A DNA stretch of 64,000 bases, taken from Dorea_A amylophila (GTDB taxonomy: Bacteria > Bacillota > Clostridia > Lachnospirales > Lachnospiraceae). The notes beneath the pieces were generated by a model, which worked only from the letters and a program-made list of their open reading frames with translations, had not been told where the DNA came from and did no database searches. The translations under genes and the position numbers were made by a program. This document shows positions 7,529-15,860 of this stretch, in pieces. Location: positions 62,001 to 126,000 of the forward strand of contig NZ_JAOQJW010000001.1 of assembly GCF_025567265.1 (NCBI RefSeq), written 5' to 3'. How positions within the stretch are numbered: the stretch's first letter is position 1; every line of letters starts with the position of its first letter.

Positions 7529-9175
7529 ATGGCTAAAAAAGAAGAAAAAATATACGTTGTGGGACATAAGAATCCAGATACGGATTCCATCTGTTCGGCA
7601 ATTGCCTATGCGAATTTAAAAAGAGAAATAACCGGTAATGATTATGTAGCCAAAAGAGCCGGTCAGATAAATGAAGAGACACATTATGTATTACAGAAGT
7701 TTGGGGTAAAAGCACCGACACTTCTTGAAAATGTAAAACTGCAGGTAAAGGATATGGATATCCATCAGATTGATGGTATCGGTCCGAATGTGTCTATGAA
7801 AGATACATGGATAAAGATGAAGGAGAATAATATCAAGACCATTCCTATATTAAGAGACGAAGAACTTCTTGGTGTGATTTCCACAGGAGATATTGCAACA
7901 TCTTATATGGAAGTATATGATAACATGATCCTTTCCAAAGCAAAAACACAGTACCGTAACATTATGAATACACTGGATGGAGAGATGGTAACCGGTAATG
8001 AACACGGATATTTTACCAAAGGGAAAGCGGCAATCGGTGCGTCCAGTCCGGAACTGATGCAGGAATTTATTGAAAAGGATGATCTGGTGATTCTTGGAAA
8101 CCGTGTAGAGTCACAGATGTGTGCCTTGGATATTGATGTAAGCTGCATGGTTGTCTGCCAGAATGCGGAGGTTTCAAAAGAAGTGATCAAGCGTGCAGAT
8201 GAACAGAGTACGGTGATTATCAGTACGCCACACGATACATTTACCGCGGCAAGACTGATCAACCAGAGTGTCCCGGTTAAGCGCTTTATGACGAAGGCAC
8301 CTCTGATTTCTTTCCATATGAGTGATTATGTGGAAGATATCAAGGAAGTGATGGCAAAGAAGAAGTACCGTGATTTCCCGATCATTGACAGACATGGAAA
8401 GTTCAGGGGGTTCATATCCAGACGTCGTTTTTTAAATGTAAGTAAGAAGAAAGTAATTCTGGTAGATCATAACGAGAAGAATCAGGCTGTAGACGGTATC
8501 GAAGAAGCAGAGATTGTGGAGATCATCGATCATCACAGACTGGGAAATATAGAGACAATGGGACCAGTGTTTTTCCGTAACCAGCCAGTAGGATGTACCG
8601 CAACGATTGTATATCAGATGTACAAAGAAAATGATGTGGAGATCAAGCCGACAATTGCAGGACTTCTGTGTTCGGCAATTATTTCAGATACACTTTTATT
8701 CCGTTCACCGACCTGCACACCGCTGGATGAAAAGATTGCCAAAAAACTGGCGAAGATTGCGGGTATCAATCTGGAAGAACAGGCACAGGCGATGTTCAAG
8801 GCAGGAAGCAGCCTTGCCGGAAAGACAGCAGAAGATATTTGCTTCCAGGATTTTAAACAGTTTACAGTCAATGATATGGTATTTGGCGTAGGACAGTTGA
8901 ATTCCATGAGTAAAGAGGAACTGCAGAAAGTAAAAGAGATGCTGACACCATATCTTCCGAAAGTACTGGAGAAGAATGGAGTGCAGATGGTGTTCTTTAT
9001 GCTGACAGACATTCTGGATGAGTCGACAGAACTGTTATGCTGTGGGGCAAGGGCAAAAGAGTATATCATTGATGCATTTGACCTGAAAGAAAACACGGAG
9101 AAGATGATCTTAAAGGGTGTGGTATCTAGAAAGAAACAGCTGATACCGACTTTGGTAAGTGAATTACAGCAGTAA
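7529..9175 (+). CDS. Manganese-dependent inorganic pyrophosphatase with CBS and DRTGG domains
   Basis: A 548-residue family II pyrophosphatase that hydrolyses PPi to phosphate. The N-terminal DHH core starts with VGHKNPDTDSICSAIAYA (metal-binding His and Asp residues). It is interrupted by a regulatory insert of about 250 residues (two CBS motifs flanking a DRTGG-like domain), then resumes with VILVDHNE, the DHH motif EIIDHHRLG and ISDTLLFRSPT, and ends in a DHHA2 domain. CBS pyrophosphatases of clostridia are regulated by adenine nucleotides, which is expected here from family knowledge. The gene is divergent from the S1 gene and followed closely by the flavin reductase. Confidence 0.95.
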   Translation: MAKKEEKIYVVGHKNPDTDSICSAIAYANLKREITGNDYVAKRAGQINEETHYVLQKFGVKAPTLLENVKLQVKDMDIHQIDGIGPNVSMKDTWIKMKENNIKTIPILRDEELLGVISTGDIATSYMEVYDNMILSKAKTQYRNIMNTLDGEMVTGNEHGYFTKGKAAIGASSPELMQEFIEKDDLVILGNRVESQMCALDIDVSCMVVCQNAEVSKEVIKRADEQSTVIISTPHDTFTAARLINQSVPVKRFMTKAPLISFHMSDYVEDIKEVMAKKKYRDFPIIDRHGKFRGFISRRRFLNVSKKKVILVDHNEKNQAVDGIEEAEIVEIIDHHRLGNIETMGPVFFRNQPVGCTATIVYQMYKENDVEIKPTIAGLLCSAIISDTLLFRSPTCTPLDEKIAKKLAKIAGINLEEQAQAMFKAGSSLAGKTAEDICFQDFKQFTVNDMVFGVGQLNSMSKEELQKVKEMLTPYLPKVLEKNGVQMVFFMLTDILDESTELLCCGARAKEYIIDAFDLKENTEKMILKGVVSRKKQLIPTLVSELQQ

Positions 9176-9194
9176 AGGAAACGGGGGAGAAGAC

Positions 9195-9803
9195 ATGGCA
9201 AAGCAGATCTGGAAACCGGGGAATATGCTGTATCCGCTTCCGGCTGTGATGGTAAGTACTGCAGATAAATCCGGCAGATCGAATATCATAACAGTTGCGT
9301 GGACAGGAACAGTATGTACGAATCCGGCGATGCTGTATATATCTGTAAGACCGGAACGATATTCGTACAATCTTTTGAAAGACAGCGGAGAGTTTGTAGT
9401 AAATCTGACGACCGAGAAGCTGAAAAAGGCAACAGACTGGTGCGGTGTACGTTCCGGTCGTGATGTCGACAAATGGAAAGAGATGCATCTGACGGCCGGC
9501 AAAGCGTCAAAGCTTGATCATGCACCGATCATAGAAGAATGTCCGGTGAACATTGAGTGTAAAGTAACAGAGATAAAAGAACTTGGTTCGCATCATATGT
9601 TTCTGGCAAAAGTAGAGGCTGTTCAGGTAGGAGAAGAATATCTGGATAAAAAGGGAAGACTACAGCTGGGAAAGGCCGGACTTTTGGCATATTCTCACGG
9701 AGAATACCTGACATTGGGAAAGACTCTCGGAACATTTGGATGGAGTGTCAGAAAGCTTTCTGCGTCGGGAAGAAAAGCGGCATCACGAAAACGAAAGAAA
9801 TAA
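9195..9803 (+). CDS. Flavin reductase family protein (FMN-binding split barrel)
   Basis: A 202-residue flavoprotein of the flavin-reductase-like/flavoredoxin family. The N-terminal half holds the typical split-barrel pattern (ITVAWTGTVCTNPAMLYISV, then FVVNL). Such proteins bind FMN and shuttle electrons or reduce flavin with NAD(P)H; the partner is not evident. The start was set at 9195, after GGGGGAGAAGAC. The longer frame from 9159 overlaps the end of the pyrophosphatase gene and lacks a ribosome site. A clear terminator follows at 9822. The C-terminus is very basic (RKAASRKRKK). Confidence 0.88.
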   Translation: MAKQIWKPGNMLYPLPAVMVSTADKSGRSNIITVAWTGTVCTNPAMLYISVRPERYSYNLLKDSGEFVVNLTTEKLKKATDWCGVRSGRDVDKWKEMHLTAGKASKLDHAPIIEECPVNIECKVTEIKELGSHHMFLAKVEAVQVGEEYLDKKGRLQLGKAGLLAYSHGEYLTLGKTLGTFGWSVRKLSASGRKAASRKRKK

Positions 9804-9821
9804 AAACAAAATAAATGTAGG

Positions 9822-9847
9822 GCGTCAGAATGCTGACGCTTTTTTTA
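9822..9847 (+). terminator. Rho-independent terminator after the flavin reductase gene
   Basis: GCGTCAG (9822-9828), a 4-base loop and CTGACGC (9833-9839) are followed by a run of seven T. Confidence 0.92.
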
Positions 9848-9885
9848 ATTCCATGCGTTCGAAATAAGGGTATGAGCATGGAATT
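9847..9885. promoter_or_regulatory. Inverted repeat ahead of the deacetylase gene
   Basis: AATTCCATGC (9847-9856) and GCATGGAATT (9876-9885) are perfect 10-bp arms separated by 19 bases. The right arm overlaps where the -35 would lie for a TATAGT -10 at 9899-9904. It could be an operator or a second hairpin; nothing in the sequence decides between them. Confidence 0.35.
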
Positions 9886-9933
9886 TTCTGTCTTTGCATA
9901 TAGTAAAATGAAATGGTGGTATGTGGGGACAGC

Positions 9934-10704
9934 ATGGAATTAAATCGGGATTATGAATCTGCTGCAATATATAAATGGCGGAAGAAGAGAAAGAAAGCAT
10001 TTGTTTTGTTCATTTGCATAGTTGGAATCTGTTTTCTTGTGACAAGGATGGTGCGGGTGGAAGATAAGACAACGGTGAAAGTTCATAACATGCATACGGA
10101 ACAGAATGAAAAAGCCATTCGGTATGTTGCATCAAATATGATAAAAGAGGATCCAAAGATTGCAATTACCTTTGATGACGGACCAAGTCCGGCATGGACT
10201 CCGCAGCTTCTGGATGGATTGAAAGAGCGGAATGTAAAAGCAACATTTTTTCTGATCGGAGAAAACGCAAAAAATAATCCGGAACTGGTAAAGAGGGAAG
10301 CGGAAGAAGGACATCTGATAGGCAATCATACCTATCATCATGTGGAAATCACACGGGTGCCGGATGAGACGGCACAGGAAGAAATACTGATGACCAATGA
10401 AGTGATCACCGGAATTACCGGAGAGGAAGTCTCTTATATGAGACCGCCGTTTGGAGTCTGGCAGAAGAATCTGGAGAGGAAACTGGATGTCATGCCTGTG
10501 TTGTGGACCATAGATCCACTGGACTGGACAACGGACAATGAAGACGAAATTATCAATAAAGTAGTGACGCAGGCGGGGGAAAATGATATTATTTTATTAC
10601 ATGACTGTTATGAATCTAGTGTGAATGCAGCACTACGTATAGTGGATATTTTGCAGAAAGAAGGGTTTGGATTTGTAACAGTCGATGAACTGATAATGAA
10701 TTAG
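9934..10704 (+). CDS. Membrane-anchored polysaccharide deacetylase
   Basis: A 256-residue NodB-homology (carbohydrate esterase 4) enzyme. A basic cytoplasmic stretch (YKWRKKRKKAF) precedes one transmembrane segment (about residues 20-38), so the catalytic domain faces outside. Catalytic motifs are ITFDDGPSPAWT (metal-binding Asp pair), HLIGNHTYHH (the two zinc His), MRPPFGVW and the late LLHD. The family removes acetyl groups from peptidoglycan or other amino sugars; the exact substrate is unknown. The start at 9934 follows GGGGAC; the longer frame from 9913 has no ribosome site. rarA follows after about 40 bases. Confidence 0.9.
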   Translation: MELNRDYESAAIYKWRKKRKKAFVLFICIVGICFLVTRMVRVEDKTTVKVHNMHTEQNEKAIRYVASNMIKEDPKIAITFDDGPSPAWTPQLLDGLKERNVKATFFLIGENAKNNPELVKREAEEGHLIGNHTYHHVEITRVPDETAQEEILMTNEVITGITGEEVSYMRPPFGVWQKNLERKLDVMPVLWTIDPLDWTTDNEDEIINKVVTQAGENDIILLHDCYESSVNAALRIVDILQKEGFGFVTVDELIMN

Positions 10705-10743
10705 AGTTGTACTCTTGTGGTTCAACTAAATGGAGATGAAAGA

Positions 10744-12063
10744 ATGGATTTATTTGATTACATGCGGGAGCAGAACATGGAAAAGGAAGCTCCGCTTGCA
10801 TCCAGACTGCGGCCGACAACATTGGAAGAAGTAGTAGGACAACAGCATATTATAGGAAAAGACAAATTGCTTTACAGGGCGATCAAGGCGGACAAATTAA
10901 GCTCAGTCATTTTTTATGGTCCTCCGGGAACTGGGAAGACAACGCTTGCCAAAGTAATTGCCAACACGACCAGTGCGGAATTTATCCAGATCAATGCAAC
11001 GACTGCGGGTAAAAAAGATATGGAAGAAGTGATTGCCAAAGCAAAAGAGATGCAGGGAATGTACCGTAAGAAGACCATCCTGTTCGTAGATGAGATCCAC
11101 AGATTTAATAAAGGACAGCAGGATTATCTGCTTCCGTTTGTGGAGGATGGTACGATCATCCTGATCGGTGCAACGACGGAAAATCCGTATTTTGAAGTAA
11201 ATGGGGCACTGCTTTCAAGATCGAGCATTTTTGAGTTGCAGCCGCTTGCAAAAGAAGATATTAAGACGTTGATCACGAGAGCGGTCTATGACACGGTAAA
11301 AGGTATGGGAAGTTATCAGGCAGTGATAGAGGAAGATGCATTGGAATTTCTTGCAGATATTTCCGGCGGGGATGCCAGAAGTGCATTGAATGCGGTTGAA
11401 CTTGGTATCCTGACAACAGAACGGGGGGCAGACGGAAAGATTCATATAACACTGGATGTTGCGTCCGAATGTATTCAGAAACGGGTAGTCAAATACGATA
11501 AGACCGGGGATAATCATTACGATACGATCTCTGCATTTATCAAAAGTATGCGGGGTTCTGATCCGGATGCGGCAGTGTATTATCTTGCAAAAATGCTGTA
11601 TGCAGGAGAAGATATCAAGTTCATAGCCAGGCGTATTATGATCTGTGCATCGGAAGACGTCGGAAATGCAGATCCGATGGCACTTACGGTAGCAGTATCT
11701 GCGTCCCAGGCAGTTGAAAGAATCGGTATGCCGGAAGCACAGATCATCCTTTCGCAGGCAGTCACTTATGTGGCAACTGCCCCAAAGAGTAATGCCTCAT
11801 ATATCGCAATCGCTGATGCAATGGCAAGTGTGAAGAGGACAAAGACGACTGTTCCGTCACATCTGCAGGATGCTCACTATAAAGGAGCACAGAAACTGGG
11901 ACACGGAACCGGATATAAATATGCTCATGATTATCCGCACCATTACGTAGAACAACAATATCTTCCGGACGAGATCGCAGGAGAAAAATTCTATGTGCCG
12001 TGTGAGAATGGACATGAGAGAAAGATTAAAGAGTGGATGCAGTATATTCGGGAGAATCAGTAA
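10744..12063 (+). CDS. rarA: Replication-associated recombination protein A (AAA+ ATPase)
   Basis: A 439-residue clamp-loader-like AAA+ ATPase (RarA/MgsA, relative of eukaryotic WRNIP1) acting at stalled replication forks. The Walker A motif is GPPGTGKTTLAK, Walker B is ILFVDEIHRFNKGQQD, and sensor motifs follow (IGATTENPYFEVN). The C-terminal MgsA helical domain contains the typical HYKGAQKLGHGTGYKYAHD region. The start at 10744 is preceded by GGAGATGAAAGA; the frame from 10717 has no ribosome site. There is no strong terminator, only TTCCGG/CCGGAA around 12064-12090, before the heat-shock promoter. Confidence 0.96.
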   Translation: MDLFDYMREQNMEKEAPLASRLRPTTLEEVVGQQHIIGKDKLLYRAIKADKLSSVIFYGPPGTGKTTLAKVIANTTSAEFIQINATTAGKKDMEEVIAKAKEMQGMYRKKTILFVDEIHRFNKGQQDYLLPFVEDGTIILIGATTENPYFEVNGALLSRSSIFELQPLAKEDIKTLITRAVYDTVKGMGSYQAVIEEDALEFLADISGGDARSALNAVELGILTTERGADGKIHITLDVASECIQKRVVKYDKTGDNHYDTISAFIKSMRGSDPDAAVYYLAKMLYAGEDIKFIARRIMICASEDVGNADPMALTVAVSASQAVERIGMPEAQIILSQAVTYVATAPKSNASYIAIADAMASVKRTKTTVPSHLQDAHYKGAQKLGHGTGYKYAHDYPHHYVEQQYLPDEIAGEKFYVPCENGHERKIKEWMQYIRENQ

Positions 12064-12075
12064 TTCCGGAATGTC

Positions 12076-12106
12076 ATTTATTAACCGGAACGGCCTCTTT
12101 CTAAAA
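12076..12106. repeat. Possible solo remnant of the large repeat's left end
   Basis: The stretch ATTTATTAACCGGAACGGCC followed by TCT resembles positions 11-38 of the large repeat (AATTTATTAACTGGGGAAGC then GGCCTCT), with a small gap. It lies directly after rarA. The match is short and imperfect, so this may be chance. Confidence 0.25.
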
Positions 12107-12121
12107 AATATCTAAACAGTG

Positions 12122-12150
12122 TTGACAAAAATATGCGGGAGTGCTATCTT
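12122..12150 (+). promoter_or_regulatory. Sigma-A promoter of the heat-shock operon
   Basis: TTGACA (12122-12127) and TATCTT (12145-12150) are spaced 17 bases apart. A CIRCE operator begins 16 bases downstream, in the early transcribed region. Confidence 0.85.
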
Positions 12151-12165
12151 AATAGTCGAAAGGTG

Positions 12166-12192
12166 TTAGCACTCGGATATAAAGAGTGCTAA
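12166..12192. promoter_or_regulatory. CIRCE operator (HrcA binding site)
   Basis: TTAGCACTC (12166-12174), a 9-base spacer and GAGTGCTAA (12184-12192) match the CIRCE consensus perfectly on both arms. HrcA, encoded immediately downstream, binds CIRCE to repress hrcA-grpE-dnaK-dnaJ until heat shock titrates GroEL away from it (established for Firmicutes). Confidence 0.98.
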
Positions 12193-12221
12193 TAACCCGA
12201 AACCGAAAGGAGGAGGTACCG

Positions 12222-13277
12222 GTGATAAATTATGAAGAACTGAGTGAAAGAAAATTGAAAATACTTCATGCAGTCATTCAGAATTATCTGGAGACAGGAG
12301 AACCGGTTGGTTCCAGAACAATTTCCAAATATACGGATCTGAATTTAAGTTCAGCAACGATTCGTAATGAGATGGCTGATCTGGAAGAGATGGGATATAT
12401 CATCCAGCCTCATACGTCGGCAGGACGTATTCCTTCGGACAAAGGATACAGGCTCTATGTAGACATGCTGATGGAGGAGAAAGAGCAGGAATTAAATGAG
12501 ATGCAGGAGCAGATGCTTGATAAGGCTGACAAGATGGATCAGCTTCTGAAGCAGGCGGCAAGGGTTCTTGCAACGAATACAAATTATGCAACGATGGTTT
12601 CCACTCCGATGAACAATTCGAATAAGATTAAGTTCATTCAGTTGTCTATGGTAGATGAGGAACAGGTGATTGCAGTCATTGTACTGGGCGGCAATGTGAT
12701 CAAGAATAAGATCATCAACATTGACGAACCAATCAGTAATGAGAATCTGCTGAAGTTAAACATGCTGTTGAATACAACACTCAATGGCATGGCAATCGAA
12801 GAGATCAACCTGGGGCTGATCGCCAGATTGAAAGAGCAGGCAGGAATCCACAGTCAGGTGGTCGGATATGTTCTGGATGCAGTTGCGGATGCCATTCATC
12901 TGGATGATGACATGCAGATTTATACAAGCGGTGCAACGAATATTTTTAAATATCCGGAGCTGAGTGATAACCAGAGTGCACAGGAGATCATCAGTGCATT
13001 TGAAGAAAAACAGCAGTTATCCGAGCTGGTAACCCAGACCCTGGCAAAGGAAGACAATACAGGAATCCAGGTATATATCGGTGATGAGACGCCGGTACAG
13101 ACCATGCGGGACTGCAGTGTGGTAACCGCAACGTATGAACTGGGGGATGGTATGAAAGGAACGATAGGAATTATCGGACCGAAACGTATGGATTATGAAC
13201 ATGTTTTAAAATCTATGAAGCGTCTCCAGACAGAACTGGATCAGATGTTTCATAAGAATGATAGAAAGGTGGAATAA
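12222..13277 (+). CDS. hrcA: Heat-inducible transcription repressor HrcA
   Basis: A 351-residue repressor of class I heat-shock genes. The N-terminal winged helix (about 1-75) contains YLETGEPVGSRTISKYTDLN and SSATIRNEMADLEEMGYI, the HrcA DNA-binding signature. A GAF-like inserted dimerisation region follows. The start is GTG at 12222 behind AAAGGAGGAGG; an ATG-initiated frame from 12186 would begin inside the CIRCE operator and is rejected. It is the first gene of the hrcA-grpE-dnaK-dnaJ operon and is autoregulated through the operator upstream. Confidence 0.97.
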   Translation: MINYEELSERKLKILHAVIQNYLETGEPVGSRTISKYTDLNLSSATIRNEMADLEEMGYIIQPHTSAGRIPSDKGYRLYVDMLMEEKEQELNEMQEQMLDKADKMDQLLKQAARVLATNTNYATMVSTPMNNSNKIKFIQLSMVDEEQVIAVIVLGGNVIKNKIINIDEPISNENLLKLNMLLNTTLNGMAIEEINLGLIARLKEQAGIHSQVVGYVLDAVADAIHLDDDMQIYTSGATNIFKYPELSDNQSAQEIISAFEEKQQLSELVTQTLAKEDNTGIQVYIGDETPVQTMRDCSVVTATYELGDGMKGTIGIIGPKRMDYEHVLKSMKRLQTELDQMFHKNDRKVE

Positions 13278-13280
13278 CCC

Positions 13281-13901
13281 TTGGAGAATAAGCAGGAAAA
13301 AAGTCAGGAAGATATGGTAAAAGAAGCTGTGGAAGAAGCCAAAAAGTCTGCAGCTGAGACTGAATCTGCAGAAGCTGAGGCGGAAGAGACAGAAGAAACT
13401 TCCGAAGAAGCCAAAGAGGATGCAGAAAAGAAAACTGGCAAAAAATTATTTGGTAAAAAGAAAGATAAAAAGGACGAGAAGATAGAAGAACTGACAGATA
13501 AGCTTACTCGTCAGATGGCAGAGTTTGATAACTTCCGCAAACGTACAGAAAAGGAAAAGTCCCAGATGTATGAAGTTGGAGCGAAAGATATCATAGAAAA
13601 GATTCTTCCGGTTGTAGATAACTTCGAAAGAGGATTAGATGCGGTAAAGGAAGAAGAAAAAGAAGATCCGTTCGTTCAGGGAATGGAAAAGGTATACAAA
13701 CACCTGGTTACCACACTTGAAGGAATAGAGGTGAAGCCTATTGAAGCAGTAGGTCAGCCGTTTGATCCGAATTTCCACAATGCGGTGATGCATGTGGAAG
13801 ATGAAAACTTTGGTGAAAATATTGTTGCCGAAGAATTTCAGAAAGGTTACACATACCGTGATTCGGTCGTAAGACACAGCATGGTAAAAGTAGCAAACTA
13901 G
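13281..13901 (+). CDS. grpE: GrpE nucleotide exchange factor
   Basis: A 206-residue co-chaperone that releases ADP from DnaK. The first 70 residues are a low-complexity acidic/lysine stretch. The dimerising long helix (EELTDKLTRQMAEFDNFRKR) follows, then the C-terminal beta domain with the signature region (GQPFDPNFHNAVMHVED ... GYTYRDSVVRHSMVKVA). It starts with TTG at 13281 behind AAAGGTGGA, three bases after the hrcA stop, so translation is probably coupled. DnaK follows after 55 bases. Confidence 0.97.
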   Translation: MENKQEKSQEDMVKEAVEEAKKSAAETESAEAEAEETEETSEEAKEDAEKKTGKKLFGKKKDKKDEKIEELTDKLTRQMAEFDNFRKRTEKEKSQMYEVGAKDIIEKILPVVDNFERGLDAVKEEEKEDPFVQGMEKVYKHLVTTLEGIEVKPIEAVGQPFDPNFHNAVMHVEDENFGENIVAEEFQKGYTYRDSVVRHSMVKVAN

Positions 13902-13956
13902 AAACAAGCATATTCACAATTATCAGAATAAAGAATAATACAGGAGGAAATTTATC

Positions 13957-15837
13957 ATGGGTAAAATTATAGGTATTGACTTAGGAACAACAAACAGTTG
14001 CGTAGCCGTAATGGAAGGTGGACAGCCGACAGTTATCGCCAACACAGAAGGTGCAAGAACAACACCATCTGTAGTTGCATTTACAAAGACTGGTGAGCGT
14101 CTTGTCGGAGAACCTGCAAAACGTCAGGCAGTAACAAACGCAGAGAGAACAATCTCTTCTATCAAGAGAGAGATGGGAACCGACTATAAGGTAACAATTG
14201 AAGATAAGAAATATTCTCCACAGGAGATTTCAGCAATGATCCTTCAGAAATTGAAAGCAGATGCAGAAGGATACCTCGGAGAGAAAGTAACAGAGGCTGT
14301 TATCACAGTACCTGCTTACTTCAACGATGCTCAGCGTCAGGCAACAAAAGATGCAGGTAAGATTGCAGGACTTGATGTAAAACGTATCATCAACGAGCCA
14401 ACAGCAGCAGCTCTTGCATATGGTCTTGACAATGAAAAAGAACAGAAGATCATGGTATATGACCTTGGTGGTGGTACATTCGACGTATCTGTTATCGAGA
14501 TCGGTGACGGAGTTATCGAAGTATTATCTACAGCCGGTAACAACAGACTTGGTGGAGATGACTTCGACCAGAAGATTACAGATTACATGATCGCTGAATT
14601 TAAGAAACAGGAAGGTGTTGACTTATCTGCAGATAAGATGGCACTTCAGAGATTAAAAGAAGCAGCTGAGAAAGCTAAAAAAGAACTTTCTTCAGCAACA
14701 ACAACAAACATCAACCTTCCATTCATCACAGCTACAGCAGAAGGGCCAAAACATTTCGATATGAACCTTACAAGAGCTAAATTTGATGAACTGACACATG
14801 ATCTTGTACTGAAGACATCTGAGCCGGTACAGAGAGCATTATCAGATGCTGGTATCACAGCTTCTGAACTTGGTCAGGTACTGTTAGTTGGTGGATCTAC
14901 ACGTATCCCTGCAGTACAGGAAGAAGTAAAACGTCTGACAGGTAAAGAGCCAAGCAAATCTCTGAACCCGGATGAGTGTGTAGCACTTGGAGCATCTGTT
15001 CAGGGTGGTAAACTTGCAGGAGATACAGGCGCCGGCGACATCCTTCTTCTGGATGTAACTCCACTGTCACTGTCTATCGAGACAATGGGTGGTGTAGCTA
15101 CTCGTCTGATCGAGAGAAATACAACAATTCCTACAAAGAAGAGCCAGATTTTCTCTACAGCTGCTGATAACCAGACAGCCGTTGATATCAACGTAGTACA
15201 GGGAGAAAGACAGTTCGCAAGAGATAACAAATCCCTCGGACAGTTCAGACTGGACGGAATCGCACCAGCTCCACGTGGAATCCCACAGATCGAAGTTACA
15301 TTCGATATCGATGCAAATGGTATCGTAAATGTATCTGCAAAAGACCTTGGAACTGGAAAAGAACAGCACATCACAATTACAGCAGGATCTAACATGTCTG
15401 ATGAAGATATCGACAAAGCTGTAAAAGAAGCTGCTGAATTCGAAGCTCAGGACAAGAAACGTAAAGAAGGAATCGATGCTAAGAACGAAGCTGACGCTAT
15501 GGTATTCCAGACAGAGAAAGCTCTGCAGGAAGTTGGCGACAAGCTTGACGGTGCAGACAAAGCAGCAGTAGAAGCTGACTGCAAAGCTCTGAAAGAGTTA
15601 CTGGAAAAAGCAAATACAGATACTCTTACAGACGAGCAGGTTGCTGAGATCAAAGCAGGTAAAGAAAAACTGACAGAAAGTGCTCAGAAGCTTTTCACAA
15701 AGATGTATGAGCAGGCTGGTGCAGCAGCAGGAGCTCAGGGAGCAGGTCCTCAGGCAGATGCTTCAGCAGGAGCAGGTCCGGCACCAGAAGGATTCCAGGG
15801 CGACGATGTCGTAGACGGAGATTACAAAGAAGTCTAA
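13957..15837 (+). CDS. dnaK: Chaperone DnaK (Hsp70)
   Basis: A 626-residue ATP-dependent Hsp70. The nucleotide-binding domain starts with IGIDLGTTNSCVAVMEGGQ and contains VYDLGGGTFDVS and LVGGSTRIPAVQE. The substrate-binding beta domain (about 385-500) and helical lid follow, ending in an Ala/Gly-rich tail and a short acidic end (VVDGDYKEV). Length matches Firmicute DnaK, which lacks the Proteobacterial loop insertion. Codon use looks more biased than in the neighbours (frequent GCT and TCT), as expected of a highly expressed gene. The ribosome site is AGGAGG. Confidence 0.99.
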   Translation: MGKIIGIDLGTTNSCVAVMEGGQPTVIANTEGARTTPSVVAFTKTGERLVGEPAKRQAVTNAERTISSIKREMGTDYKVTIEDKKYSPQEISAMILQKLKADAEGYLGEKVTEAVITVPAYFNDAQRQATKDAGKIAGLDVKRIINEPTAAALAYGLDNEKEQKIMVYDLGGGTFDVSVIEIGDGVIEVLSTAGNNRLGGDDFDQKITDYMIAEFKKQEGVDLSADKMALQRLKEAAEKAKKELSSATTTNINLPFITATAEGPKHFDMNLTRAKFDELTHDLVLKTSEPVQRALSDAGITASELGQVLLVGGSTRIPAVQEEVKRLTGKEPSKSLNPDECVALGASVQGGKLAGDTGAGDILLLDVTPLSLSIETMGGVATRLIERNTTIPTKKSQIFSTAADNQTAVDINVVQGERQFARDNKSLGQFRLDGIAPAPRGIPQIEVTFDIDANGIVNVSAKDLGTGKEQHITITAGSNMSDEDIDKAVKEAAEFEAQDKKRKEGIDAKNEADAMVFQTEKALQEVGDKLDGADKAAVEADCKALKELLEKANTDTLTDEQVAEIKAGKEKLTESAQKLFTKMYEQAGAAAGAQGAGPQADASAGAGPAPEGFQGDDVVDGDYKEV

Positions 15838-15860
15838 GAACATTAAGTGAGGAATAGGAA

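Noticed and set aside
14337..15653. Long antisense ORFs opposite dnaK and many shadows opposite other genes
   Set aside because: They arise from codon bias of the sense gene; none has a ribosome site or a recognisable domain.
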